In this document: positions 33,047 through 41,100 of the stretch, one piece after another
Layout of the letters: every line of letters begins with the position of its first letter
How positions within the stretch are numbered: position 1 is the first letter of the stretch
Source: JAUSPI01 sp964454305
GTDB taxonomy: Bacteria; Desulfobacterota; Syntrophia; Syntrophales; JADFWA01
Direction of reading: 5' to 3'
DNA length: 64,000 nucleotides
Assembly (NCBI GenBank): GCA_964454305.1
Contig: CAYVXX010000001.1
Coordinates: 74,883 to 138,882, forward strand
Notes under the pieces: model-generated
What the model saw: the letters and a program-made list of their open reading frames with translations, nothing else
Database searches by the model: none
Told to the model about the DNA's origin: nothing
Program-made: the position numbers and the translations under genes

Positions 33047-33272
33047 TGAATACACGGGAAAGGACGGTTTGTAGCGCAACACTGGACCGAGTAATAATCT
33101 CCTGCGTCGCCTGTGAGGTCTGGCTGATGCTTTCAACAATAGTCTGTAACGCAACGCTGGTTTCCGTCGTAGCCTCTGCCAACTGATATTGTGTGGTTGT
33201 TACCCATGCTCTCACGGTAAGGATCTGGGACTCTTCCCTTATTTCAGGCTTTATATATTTCTTTTTCCCCAT
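33033..33272 (-). CDS. Candidate RiPP precursor peptide with SVALQT repeats
   Basis: 79 residues. Leader region MGKKKYIKPEIREESQILTV contains Y6-x2-P9-x-I11, the YxxPxI/L leader motif bound by PqqD/RRE domains. The core region from about residue 25 is rich in Thr, Ser, Gln, Val and has two copies of SVALQT(I/V)(V/L) at residues 39-46 and 64-71, 25 residues apart, ending in VFSRRP. There is no Cys. It overlaps PqqD 1 by 22 bases and precedes two radical SAM genes. The size, the leader motif and the setting together support a RiPP precursor; the cleavage site is unknown, perhaps before TTTQYQ. Confidence 0.8.
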   Translation of the reverse strand: MGKKKYIKPEIREESQILTVRAWVTTTQYQLAEATTETSVALQTIVESISQTSQATQEIITRSSVALQTVLSRVFSRRP

Positions 33273-33508
33273 GATATCGCCTTTTCTTCAAGTAGTTCCA
33301 AAAACTTTCGGATATCTTTTTCCACCTCATTTTCATCAACATCGTATTCCTTTGAAATAACGGCTTTTATTTCCTCTTCACTCTTACCTTCCTTCGACAT
33401 CTTATATATGAGAAGAGCCGTCTCATTCAAAAAATGGCTGGTACCTCTTTCTACATCTATAATCATGCCTTCCCCATCAACTTCCGCCAGAATTACATCA
33501 TCTTCCAT
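33251..33508 (-). CDS. PqqD-family peptide chaperone 1
   Basis: 85-aa PqqD-fold protein (ILAEVDGEGMIIDVERGTSHFLNETALLIYKM then EEEIKAVISKEYDVDENEVEKDI, regions in part). It is the first gene of the operon, immediately upstream of and overlapping the precursor gene by 22 bases. It would hold the precursor leader for the radical SAM enzymes. CAGGAC gives a fair ribosome site. The 215 bases upstream (33509-33723) hold the likely promoter; I see no clear boxes. Confidence 0.87.
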   Translation of the reverse strand: MEDDVILAEVDGEGMIIDVERGTSHFLNETALLIYKMSKEGKSEEEIKAVISKEYDVDENEVEKDIRKFLELLEEKAISWGKRNI

Positions 33509-33723
33509 AAAAGTCCTGCACTTTCCTGATCACCATGAGCCAACTTCAAGAAAACTTAATATTCCTTATGTAAGTATAACACACTTTCCCTCAGGAATAA
33601 AATACGTTTTAATAACCCTTCAACGGCTACTGATATCTCTGCGAAGCAACCGAACAAATTTATTCTCCCCATAAATGTGTGTTGATTGAAATCGAGCACC
33701 TTTTTTAAATGTTCAGTTCAATT

Positions 33724-35175
33724 CTACTTCTTCCAGAATTCCGGGACCAGAAGTATAATAACGGTATAAATCTCAAGCCGTCCAACCAGCATACAGAACG
33801 ACAGAACCCACTTTCCAATACAAGGAATTTCACTGTAAGTCGAAACAGGACCCACCATCCCGAATCCCGGCCCCACATTGCCGATAGTCGCCGCAACCGA
33901 GGAAAAGGCCGTCATCATATCCAACCCAAGTGAAGACATAATCAGGACAGCAACAACAGTCAACGAAAGGTACAGGAAGAAAAAACCCCAGATGCTCCCC
34001 ATCACCTCTGAGGATACTGTGTTTTTCCCGAGTTTAACCGTAGCCACTGCATGAGGATGTATAAGCCTGTACAGTTCTTTATAGCTGTGTTTTATTATAA
34101 GGAGTATTCTGAGACACTTTATGCTTCCACCAGTGGAACCTGCCGATCCCCCTATAAACATCAACAGAAGTAATATAATCTTGGAGAGTGCGGGCCAGTT
34201 GGCAAAGTTGTCTGTTGTATAACCTGTTGTGGTAAATATGGAAACCACCTGGAATGAGGCATAGCGGAAAGCTTTTGCCGTCTCGTCAAAGAGATTCATA
34301 CGCAGATTCAGCGTTACTATAATTGTTGCAACAAGTGCAACTCCGAGAAAAAAGCGGAGTTCGCCGTTCTTAAAGAAGTCCTTAAAGTTTCCTGTCAGAA
34401 GGCTGTAATGAAGAGAGAAGTTGATTCCGGCCATCAGCATAAATACGGTAATCACAGCGTCTATGTATGCACTGTGGAACGAGGCTATACTGGCATCACT
34501 TGTAGAGAAGCCACCTGTAGCCATTGTTGTAAACGTATGACACATGGAATCAAAAACACTCATCCCTCCGAAAAGGAGCAGAATAAATTCAACTGTTGAG
34601 ATAATAAAATAAACGATCCAGAGAGTCCTAGCCGTTTCTATAATACGCGGCTTAAGCTTGTCCTTTACCGGACTGGGGAGTTCCGCTTTATACAGTTGCA
34701 TTCCACCTACTCCGAGGAACGGAAGAATGGTAATTGACAGTATAATAATACCCATGCCACCCAGCCACTGTGTGAAAGAACGCCACATAAGTATCCCATG
34801 TGGAACGTCTGCTATACGTGTAATAACCGTTGCCCCGGTAGTTGTAAACCCGGACATCGATTCAAAAAACGCATCGGTAAATGTAGGAAAGATCCCATGG
34901 ATAAGGTAGGGAAGAGATCCGAAAGCCGCGGCAAGTATCCATCCGCCAGCTACTATTACAAAACCTTCTTTGTGGGTTAACGATATCCTCTCCTCAAGCG
35001 GCCTGAAGATAAAATAAAAAAAAGCACCTGTGGCACAAGTAAGCACGAGGGATAAGATAAGGGCATTGAGGTCTCCTTCTCCGAAATAAACAGACCAGCC
35101 TATGGGAAGGAGCATGGCAAGACCAAAGTAGAAGAGGAATGCCCCTAAGATGTGGAAGATGTTCTCTATCTTCAT
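33724..35175 (-). CDS. trkH: Trk potassium uptake membrane subunit
   Basis: 483-aa K+ channel-like subunit of the TrkH/KtrB family, with four membrane-pore-membrane repeats. Selectivity-filter-type segments are visible: SMSGFTTTGATVI, TFTTMATGGFSTSD, SIFTTTGYTTDNF, and SVAATIGNVGPGFG. It overlaps trkA by 4 bases (ATGA), so the two are made together and form the Trk complex. Ends at 33724, close to the RiPP operon promoter region. Confidence 0.95.
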   Translation of the reverse strand: MKIENIFHILGAFLFYFGLAMLLPIGWSVYFGEGDLNALILSLVLTCATGAFFYFIFRPLEERISLTHKEGFVIVAGGWILAAAFGSLPYLIHGIFPTFTDAFFESMSGFTTTGATVITRIADVPHGILMWRSFTQWLGGMGIIILSITILPFLGVGGMQLYKAELPSPVKDKLKPRIIETARTLWIVYFIISTVEFILLLFGGMSVFDSMCHTFTTMATGGFSTSDASIASFHSAYIDAVITVFMLMAGINFSLHYSLLTGNFKDFFKNGELRFFLGVALVATIIVTLNLRMNLFDETAKAFRYASFQVVSIFTTTGYTTDNFANWPALSKIILLLLMFIGGSAGSTGGSIKCLRILLIIKHSYKELYRLIHPHAVATVKLGKNTVSSEVMGSIWGFFFLYLSLTVVAVLIMSSLGLDMMTAFSSVAATIGNVGPGFGMVGPVSTYSEIPCIGKWVLSFCMLVGRLEIYTVIILLVPEFWKK

Positions 35176-36539
35176 TCAAAATAATCCAGTTTGACTGTCA
35201 AGATCTTTTCTACCTGCGGAATTGCGCTACGGAGGGTAAAAATCACAACATGGTCTCCAGGAAGGATAACTGAGTCGCCACCTGGAATGATAACTTCATC
35301 TCCTCGCATGATGGCACCTACTATCGTACCCTTGGGGAATTTGATCTCTTTTAAGGGTTTATTCGTTATTTCTGACGTCTCCAGTGCTACAACTTCAAAG
35401 ATTTCCGCCCTGTCATCGTACAAAGGTGCGGCCGAAATAATCTTTCCCTTCCTTATGTAGTGTAATATCGTGCTGATTGCGGCATGTCTCGGGTTTATAA
35501 CACCATCTATACCAACCGTAGAGATAAGATGAACGTAATCCGCCCTGCTTATCAGAGACATCACTTTTTTTGCTCCAAGCCGCTTTGCCAGAAGGGCACC
35601 CAAAATATTCGCTTCTTCATCATTTGTCACTGCAATAAAATAATCCGTATCCTGAATATTCTCCTCCTTTAGCAGTTCCTGGCTTGTTCCATCACCATGG
35701 AGACAAACGGTCTTATTTAATTGGGACGCCAGGATTTCACACCTGTCCTGCCTTTTTTCGATAATCTTGGTGGAAATACCTCTCTTCTCGAGGAGTTCAG
35801 CCAGCATAAAACCCGTTATCCCCCCCCCCATTATTATCACCCTCTTGGGAGGGTCGAGATCCTTGCCGAAGAAATTAAGTACTTCCCTGACTTCAGTCGA
35901 TTCTGCCACAGCAAACAGATAATCGTTTTCCTCAATAACAGAATTACCGGTCGGTACAATCAGCTTATCCCCCCGGGTTATCGATACAATCAAAACTTTC
36001 CTTCCACCGCTCAGCTCTCTAATTTTACTCAGTTTTTTCCCTATCACAACACAATCGCCATCAACATTAAACCCTACAAGCCGAATGAGACCTCCGGCAA
36101 AATCGATAATCTCTGAAGCACCGGGAAATTCCATGAGATTCACGGCATTTTTTACCGCTTCACGCTCCGGATTTATGCAAAGGTCTATATTAAGATGGTT
36201 TTTGTCGAAGAGTTCATGTTTTTCGTTTAGTTCCGGACTTCTTATCCTGGCAATCTTGAGAGGCACATTCGATTGCGTAGCGGCAAGCAGACAGGCTATC
36301 ATATTTATCTCGTCACTATCGGTTACGGCAACAATCATATCAGAGCGATCAAGACCAGCCTCTCTCAAAATATGTGGACTGCTTCCGCTCCCCAATATCG
36401 CCTGTACATCCAGGCTTTCAGAAACCATCTTTAACTGCTTTTCATTTTTATCTATAATGACAACATCGTTACCCTCTTTAGAAAGGATATCTGCTATGTT
36501 GTAACCGACCTCGCCTGCGCCTATTATTATTATTCTCAC
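35172..36539 (-). CDS. trkA: Trk potassium uptake regulatory subunit
   Basis: 455-aa peripheral subunit with two RCK modules: two Rossmann-type NAD-binding RCK-N domains (MRIIIIGAGEVGYNIADIL at the start and RVIIMGGGITGFMLAELLEKRG from about residue 233), each followed by an RCK-C domain. It gates TrkH in response to nucleotides. The 4-base overlap with trkH shows coupling. Confidence 0.95.
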   Translation of the reverse strand: MRIIIIGAGEVGYNIADILSKEGNDVVIIDKNEKQLKMVSESLDVQAILGSGSSPHILREAGLDRSDMIVAVTDSDEINMIACLLAATQSNVPLKIARIRSPELNEKHELFDKNHLNIDLCINPEREAVKNAVNLMEFPGASEIIDFAGGLIRLVGFNVDGDCVVIGKKLSKIRELSGGRKVLIVSITRGDKLIVPTGNSVIEENDYLFAVAESTEVREVLNFFGKDLDPPKRVIIMGGGITGFMLAELLEKRGISTKIIEKRQDRCEILASQLNKTVCLHGDGTSQELLKEENIQDTDYFIAVTNDEEANILGALLAKRLGAKKVMSLISRADYVHLISTVGIDGVINPRHAAISTILHYIRKGKIISAAPLYDDRAEIFEVVALETSEITNKPLKEIKFPKGTIVGAIMRGDEVIIPGGDSVILPGDHVVIFTLRSAIPQVEKILTVKLDYFE

Positions 36540-36585
36540 CTTTGTGCATCCTCCGGTAAGGTATCAGATAGTGGCATTTGATATT

Positions 36586-37143
36586 TTATATCAAATCTGA
36601 AATATTAATCTTGACCTTCTCCTTGACGCTCACCTTAAACTTGTGCAAGCCAAGAACAATTTCGTCAAGACAGGCCTCATCACCCAGTATACAGGGTGAA
36701 ACTGAACCCCATTTCTCGACATTCTTAAAAAGAAAATCAAAGCATCCCGTAATCATGGCCTCTGTCATCAGCGGTACTTCCAGGTTGCACCTGCCGAAGG
36801 CCGGGATGTCAAAGGCAAAGTCAACGCAATTTATTTTTGTGATTGTATGAGAAATATCATATCCTGCCATATATAATGTATCATAGGTTAGTTCAGTCGC
36901 TTCTCCTAAACCAAAAAGCAACACTTTTGAAGAGGGGATTCGTTGATGAGGGGCAATAAGAACTTTTTCCATGAAGATGCCGGTAATTTTACCATTCGCA
37001 ATCTTTGTTGAAATCATGCCGTTGAGACGCCAATCAACAAGGCCACAGTAACCTCTCGGCGGTCTTTCGTTAGAAAAGCACCCGAGAATCAGCCCTTCAT
37101 GATCGAGTATGTCCGGTGGTTTTGTCGATATCCTAATCTGCAT
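36586..37143 (-). CDS. Stand-alone leucyl-aminopeptidase (M17) N-terminal domain protein
   Basis: 185-aa protein that matches only the N-terminal macro-like domain of M17 aminopeptidases: VLIAPHQRIPSSKVLLFGLGEATELTYDTLY and a beta-alpha pattern around it. The catalytic C-terminal domain is absent, and no frameshifted remainder lies downstream before trkA. It overlaps nusB by 11 bases. The function of such free-standing domains is unknown; a regulatory or ligand-binding role is a guess. Confidence 0.7.
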   Translation of the reverse strand: MQIRISTKPPDILDHEGLILGCFSNERPPRGYCGLVDWRLNGMISTKIANGKITGIFMEKVLIAPHQRIPSSKVLLFGLGEATELTYDTLYMAGYDISHTITKINCVDFAFDIPAFGRCNLEVPLMTEAMITGCFDFLFKNVEKWGSVSPCILGDEACLDEIVLGLHKFKVSVKEKVKINISDLI

Positions 37144-37552
37144 TTTCCCTTTGCAACCTTACATACAAGGCATCCAGAATACCGTTTATAAAAGAACCTG
37201 AATTCTCTGAACCATAATTTTTCCCAAGATCTATTGCCTCATTAAGGGTTACCTTGTAAGGAATGTCATGGCAGTATAAAAGCTCATATGTGGCCATTCG
37301 GAGTATATTCCTATCCACTTTTGCCATTCTTCCGAGAGACCAGTTTTCGGAACAACTGTCAATAAGCTTGTCTATCCCTTCTCTGTGATTCGATGTACCC
37401 TCTATCAACTTGAAAGAAAATTCACTTGCCTCTTCCGACACTTCAAAATTGCTCCAGAAAAGCTGGATGGCCTCTTTGGCATCAACCTTTAAAACATCAA
37501 TCTGATAAAGAACCTGTAAGGCAATCTCTCTTGCCTTTCTCCTGCGACCCAT
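37133..37552 (-). CDS. nusB: Transcription antitermination factor NusB
   Basis: 139-aa all-helical RNA-binding protein acting at boxA of rRNA operons. GRRRKAREIALQVLYQIDV opens it and VDRNILRMATYELLYCHDIPYKVTLNEAIDLGKNYG, the most conserved NusB block (given as a region), is present. I place the start at ATG 37552 (MGRRRKAR), the family norm, rather than at a longer frame entering ribH. ribH-nusB order is standard in proteobacteria. Confidence 0.95.
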   Translation of the reverse strand: MGRRRKAREIALQVLYQIDVLKVDAKEAIQLFWSNFEVSEEASEFSFKLIEGTSNHREGIDKLIDSCSENWSLGRMAKVDRNILRMATYELLYCHDIPYKVTLNEAIDLGKNYGSENSGSFINGILDALYVRLQRENAD

Positions 37553-37578
37553 TAATCTTCCTAAATATACGTGAGTTC

Positions 37579-38043
37579 CTATAACTTCCTGAAAAGATCG
37601 ACCATTTCTATAGCAGAGATTGCGGCATCCCATCCCTTGTTACCAGATTTTGAACCTGCTCTTTCTATCGCCTGTTCAATTGTATCCGCAGTAATGACAC
37701 CAAAGGCTATTGGAATTTCGGTCTCTAATGCCACAACGGCAATTCCCTTCGAAACCTCGGCACTAATGTACTCAAAATGAGGAGTGGCTCCCCTTATCAC
37801 AGCACCAAGACATATAACGGCATCAAATTTACCGCTCTTTGCAAGCTTCTTGGCTGTCAGCGGTATCTCAAAAGCTCCGGGAACTTTCACAATATATATA
37901 TCTTTTTCATCCGCTCCAGCCCTTTTAAGGGCATCTTCGGCACCACCTATGAGCCTCTCACAAATGAAATCATTAAAACGGCTGGCGACCAGGCCAAACT
38001 TCATACCCTTTGCAATAATTTTTCCTTCGATTATTTTCGACAT
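37579..38043 (-). CDS. ribH: 6,7-Dimethyl-8-ribityllumazine synthase
   Basis: Penultimate step of riboflavin synthesis. 154 aa with VASRFNDFICERLIGGAEDAL at the start, CLGAVIRGATPHFEYIS and IPIAFGVITADTIEQAIERAGSK (region) further on, all classic RibH blocks. Three in-frame ATGs lie at 38043-38049; I chose the third, 38043, which is 8 bases from GGAG. It sits between ribBA and nusB. Confidence 0.95.
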   Translation of the reverse strand: MSKIIEGKIIAKGMKFGLVASRFNDFICERLIGGAEDALKRAGADEKDIYIVKVPGAFEIPLTAKKLAKSGKFDAVICLGAVIRGATPHFEYISAEVSKGIAVVALETEIPIAFGVITADTIEQAIERAGSKSGNKGWDAAISAIEMVDLFRKL

Positions 38044-38073
38044 CATCATTTCTCCATTCTTCTTTTATAAAAA

Positions 38074-38171
38074 CAGAAAACAGAATTCAGGAGCAAGGAG
38101 TCAGAATAAAAAGATTATAAATAATATATTCCGATTCCCTTCTGAATTTTGAATTCTGGCTTCTGACTTCT
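38074..38171. repeat. Heptamer repeats in inverted arrangement after ribBA
   Basis: Left half 38074-38110 (acagaaa, acagaat, tcaggag, caaggag, tcagaat) and right half 38139-38171 (ttctgaa, ttttgaa, ttctggc, ttctgac) are runs of related 7-base units in opposite orientation, so the RNA can fold into an imperfect hairpin. It fills the ribBA-ribH gap. It belongs to the same class of heptamer arrays as 40942-41100. Confidence 0.6.
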
Positions 38172-38174
38172 TTT

Positions 38175-39377
38175 TTATATATCCAGCAGGTGTCCCATCC
38201 GCTCCTTTTTCGTCGTAAGATAACGGACGTTATTCTCGCTGGGCTTGATTTCTATAGGAACCCTCTCGATAATCTTAACACCGTAACCCTGAAGCCCGAC
38301 AATCTTTTTGGGATTATTCGTTATCAATCTCATCTTTTTCACACCCAGGTCAACGAGTATCTGGGCGCCTATCCCGTAATCCCTCAGATCTTCTTTAAAT
38401 CCGAGTTCGATATTTGCCTCAACCGTATCTCTCCCCAGTTCCTGTAAATGATAGGCCCTTATCTTATTTGCCAGACCAATGCCTCTTCCTTCCTGATGCA
38501 TGTATATAATGATCCCCTTGCCCTCTTTTTCCACCATCTTCATGGCAGCATGTAGCTGATCACCGCAGTCACATCTCTCTGAACCGAAGACATCACCCGT
38601 CAGGCACTCAGAATGAACCCTCACCAGCACCTCATCCTCATGTCTAATGTCACCCTTAACCAGAGCAACATGCTTCAAGCTGTCAACATCATTTTCATAA
38701 ACTATTACATTAAACTCGCCTCCATAGCTGGTTGGAAGAACAGCAGTTGCAATTCTTCTAACAAGAGATTCGTTTTGTAACCTGAAGTTGATTAAATCAG
38801 CAATCGTTACTATTTTTAATCCGTGTTTTTTCGCAAATATCTCCAGATCAGGCATCCTCGCCATGGTACCATCTTCATTCATAACCTCACAGATGACACC
38901 AGAAGGTTTCAGTCCAGAGAGCCGCGCGAGGTCAACAGAACCCTCAGTCTGTCCGGTTCTCACGAGAACGCCCCCTGTCTTGGCACGGAGAGGAAATACA
39001 TGTCCCGGACTTACGATGTCATCCGGACTGGCATCATCAGCGACGGCTGTCAGTATCGTGGTTGCTCTATCGGCTGCAGAGATCCCCGTGGTAACACCCT
39101 GCCTGGCTTCGATAGAAACTGTGAACGCCGTCTGGAAACGGGATCTGTTGTCCTGCACCATCAAGGGAAGTTTCAGCTTGTCGGCGCTTTCGTTATCAAG
39201 CGAGAGGCATATTAATCCCCTGCCATACTTTGCCATAAAGTTAACCGCCTCTGGAGTAATATGCTCCGAGGCTATACATAGATCACCCTCGTTCTCCCTA
39301 TCTTCATCATCCACCAGGATAACCATCTTACCATCTTTAATATCTTCAATGGCTTCTTCAATCGTACTAACACTCAT
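38175..39377 (-). CDS. ribBA: Bifunctional DHBP synthase / GTP cyclohydrolase II
   Basis: 400 aa. The N-terminal RibB half (about 1-200) has DDEDRENEGDL for Mg binding and the DATTILTAV-type region; the C-terminal RibA half has GSERCDCGDQLHAAM with the three zinc Cys and HQEGRGIGLANK. Supplies both precursors of riboflavin. I chose ATG 39377 (MSVSTIEEA) with GGAGGAG upstream; a longer frame would enter ribE. ribE-ribBA-ribH follow each other. Confidence 0.95.
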   Translation of the reverse strand: MSVSTIEEAIEDIKDGKMVILVDDEDRENEGDLCIASEHITPEAVNFMAKYGRGLICLSLDNESADKLKLPLMVQDNRSRFQTAFTVSIEARQGVTTGISAADRATTILTAVADDASPDDIVSPGHVFPLRAKTGGVLVRTGQTEGSVDLARLSGLKPSGVICEVMNEDGTMARMPDLEIFAKKHGLKIVTIADLINFRLQNESLVRRIATAVLPTSYGGEFNVIVYENDVDSLKHVALVKGDIRHEDEVLVRVHSECLTGDVFGSERCDCGDQLHAAMKMVEKEGKGIIIYMHQEGRGIGLANKIRAYHLQELGRDTVEANIELGFKEDLRDYGIGAQILVDLGVKKMRLITNNPKKIVGLQGYGVKIIERVPIEIKPSENNVRYLTTKKERMGHLLDI

Positions 39378-39378
39378 A

Positions 39379-40026
39379 TTACCCTTTCTCCTCCTGTACA
39401 AAGCCGTGTTCGGCTAAAAATGCCATATCAATTCCCTTATCACGGCGCAACAGTTTTTCCACATATTTTCCCAATATATCCGTCTCTATATTTACCGGAT
39501 TAGCGACGTTTTTGAATCCCAGCGTTGTAACGCGGGCGGTATGGGGGACTATATTAACATAAAATCTGTTCTTTTCACACCTGTTTACCGTAAGGCTGAT
39601 ACCATCAACGGTTATAGACCCTTTCTCCACCATATACTTGCTAAATGCTGAATCTATCTCAACGCCGAATATTATGGAGTTTGATTTTACGACCTTTTCA
39701 CAGATTTTTCCGACACAGTCAACATGTCCCAAGACGATATGCCCTCCTAGAAAATCATTCACTTTTAAGGACTTTTCCAGGTTTACCCTGTCTCCCCTTT
39801 TTAACATCCTCAGAGTTGTTTTTGACAGCGTTTCCGCTGAAACATCAACGGTAAAACTATCACCGGTTTTGACAGTCACCGTAAGACACACTCCGCTCAC
39901 CGAAATACTGCCTCCAATCGCCACATCATCAAGGCTCATGGAGGTATCTATCTCCAGAAGGGCATCCTCTCCCTTCTTCGACATCCTCCTGACATTTCCC
40001 ATTTCTTCTATGATACCGGTGAACAT
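39379..40026 (-). CDS. ribE: Riboflavin synthase (alpha subunit)
   Basis: Last step of riboflavin synthesis, dismutation of two lumazines. 215 aa; MFTGIIEEMG is the hallmark N-terminus, and two lumazine-binding repeats follow (GGSISVSGVCLTV and KGSITVDGISLTVN). Ends one base from the ribBA start. No FMN riboswitch is seen upstream; the operon continues from nrdR. Confidence 0.95.
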   Translation of the reverse strand: MFTGIIEEMGNVRRMSKKGEDALLEIDTSMSLDDVAIGGSISVSGVCLTVTVKTGDSFTVDVSAETLSKTTLRMLKRGDRVNLEKSLKVNDFLGGHIVLGHVDCVGKICEKVVKSNSIIFGVEIDSAFSKYMVEKGSITVDGISLTVNRCEKNRFYVNIVPHTARVTTLGFKNVANPVNIETDILGKYVEKLLRRDKGIDMAFLAEHGFVQEEKG

Positions 40027-40046
40027 CTTAATACAATTAGCCTATC

Positions 40047-40508
40047 CTATCTATCTTTAGTACTCAAGAGATCCTTCAGTTCATCCAAAAATTCACTAAC
40101 ATCCCGAAACTGCCTGTATACCGATGCAAATCTTACATAGGCGACTCCATCAACATCGTGAAGCTCCGCCATAACTCTCTCTCCTATAAGAGATGAAGGA
40201 ATTTCCCTCGCAGGAAACTCTTGACAGGCTTGCTCGATCCTCTCAACCATATTTTCGATAATATTGATACTGATGGGACGTTTTTCACAAGCCTTTTTTA
40301 TTCCGGACAGTATTTTTACTCTGTCGAACGTCTCTCTCCTGCCGTCCTTTTTTACCACCACCGGAAGGCTTTCCTCCACAAATTCATAGGTGGTAAATCT
40401 TTTTTTACAGGCAAGACATTCTCTTCGTCTCCGAATAGCATTACCATCCTTGCTTATTCGAGAATCAATAACTTTGTTTTCTGCATTTGCGCAAAAAGGA
40501 CACTTCAC
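40047..40508 (-). CDS. nrdR: NrdR-type ribonucleotide-reductase repressor
   Basis: 153 aa with an N-terminal zinc ribbon (CPFCANAENKVIDSR then CLACKKRFTTYE, two CxxC pairs) and a C-terminal ATP-cone (VVVKKDGRRETFDRVKILSGI). It represses ribonucleotide reductase genes when dATP is high. No NrdR box pair is seen in the window. It overlaps the deaminase gene by 4 bases, an order (deaminase-nrdR-rib) common in this group of bacteria. Confidence 0.95.
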   Translation of the reverse strand: MKCPFCANAENKVIDSRISKDGNAIRRRRECLACKKRFTTYEFVEESLPVVVKKDGRRETFDRVKILSGIKKACEKRPISINIIENMVERIEQACQEFPAREIPSSLIGERVMAELHDVDGVAYVRFASVYRQFRDVSEFLDELKDLLSTKDR

Positions 40509-41005
40509 AATTTCGATACCTTAATACCAGCTTCCCTCAACATCTCCGCTGACAGCTTATCACTATAACCTTCCAGATAAACAATACCGATTATGCCAGC
40601 ATTTATTATCATCTTTGAACATATTATACAGGGGTGATTTGTACAGTACATTACAGCATTTTTAGTGCTGACTCCATGGAGGGCAGCCTGAATGATTGCA
40701 TTCTGTTCCGCATGTAATCCCCGACAAAGTTCGTGTCGTTCGCCGGAAGGAACGCCCAATTGTTCCCGTAAACAACCTGTATCCACGCAATGGCGAACCC
40801 CTGTCGGCACACCATTGTACCCTGTAGCAAGTATCCTTTTATCTTTTACTAAAACGGCCCCTACGTGGCGCCTCAAACATGTGGAACGCCTCGACACGAG
40901 TCCCACTATGTCCATAAAATATTCATCCCAATCCGGCCGCTCAGTTCCGAGTTCCGAGTTCTGAGTTCTGAGTTCCGGGTTTGGGGTTCCGGGTTTTATT
41001 ACCAT
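40505..41005 (-). CDS. dCMP/deoxycytidylate deaminase-family protein with repeat-derived N-terminus
   Basis: 166-aa zinc deaminase: HAEQNAIIQAA gives the His and catalytic Glu, TNHPCIICSKMI the two zinc Cys, and RRHVGAVLVKDKRILATGYNG precedes. The family usually begins at the RPDWDEYFMDIV stretch; here about 22 residues lie before it (PGTPNPELRTQNSELGTE), coded by a heptamer repeat array in frame. The ATG at 41005 has AGGAG 10 bases upstream, so the extension is probably translated. ComEB-like in gene order. Confidence 0.9.
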   Translation of the reverse strand: MVIKPGTPNPELRTQNSELGTERPDWDEYFMDIVGLVSRRSTCLRRHVGAVLVKDKRILATGYNGVPTGVRHCVDTGCLREQLGVPSGERHELCRGLHAEQNAIIQAALHGVSTKNAVMYCTNHPCIICSKMIINAGIIGIVYLEGYSDKLSAEMLREAGIKVSKL

Positions 41006-41100
41006 TGAACTTGTTCTCCTGATCTCTCTCTATGCTCCCTGTAGTGAGTCGAAACTTTGAACTCTAAACTCTAAACTTTAAACTTTGAACTCTAAATTCT
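40942..41100. repeat. Two inverted heptamer arrays between glyA and the dCMP deaminase gene
   Basis: 40942-40997 holds eight 7-base units (cagttcc, gagttcc, gagttct, gagttct, gagttcc, gggtttg, gggttcc, gggtttt). 41052-41100 holds seven units of the opposite sense (aaacttt, gaactct, aaactct, aaacttt, aaacttt, gaactct, aaattct). The first lies within the 5' coding part of the deaminase gene; the second supplies the stop codon of glyA. The two can pair as a long hairpin. Confidence 0.8.

Noticed and set aside
26491..33508. Lasso-peptide cluster
   Set aside because: PqqD, kinase and nucleotidyltransferase are shared with some lasso clusters, but the asparagine-synthetase-like cyclase and transglutaminase-like protease are absent.
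40942..41100. CRISPR array
   Set aside because: The repeat unit is only 7 bases with no spacers, and no cas genes are near.
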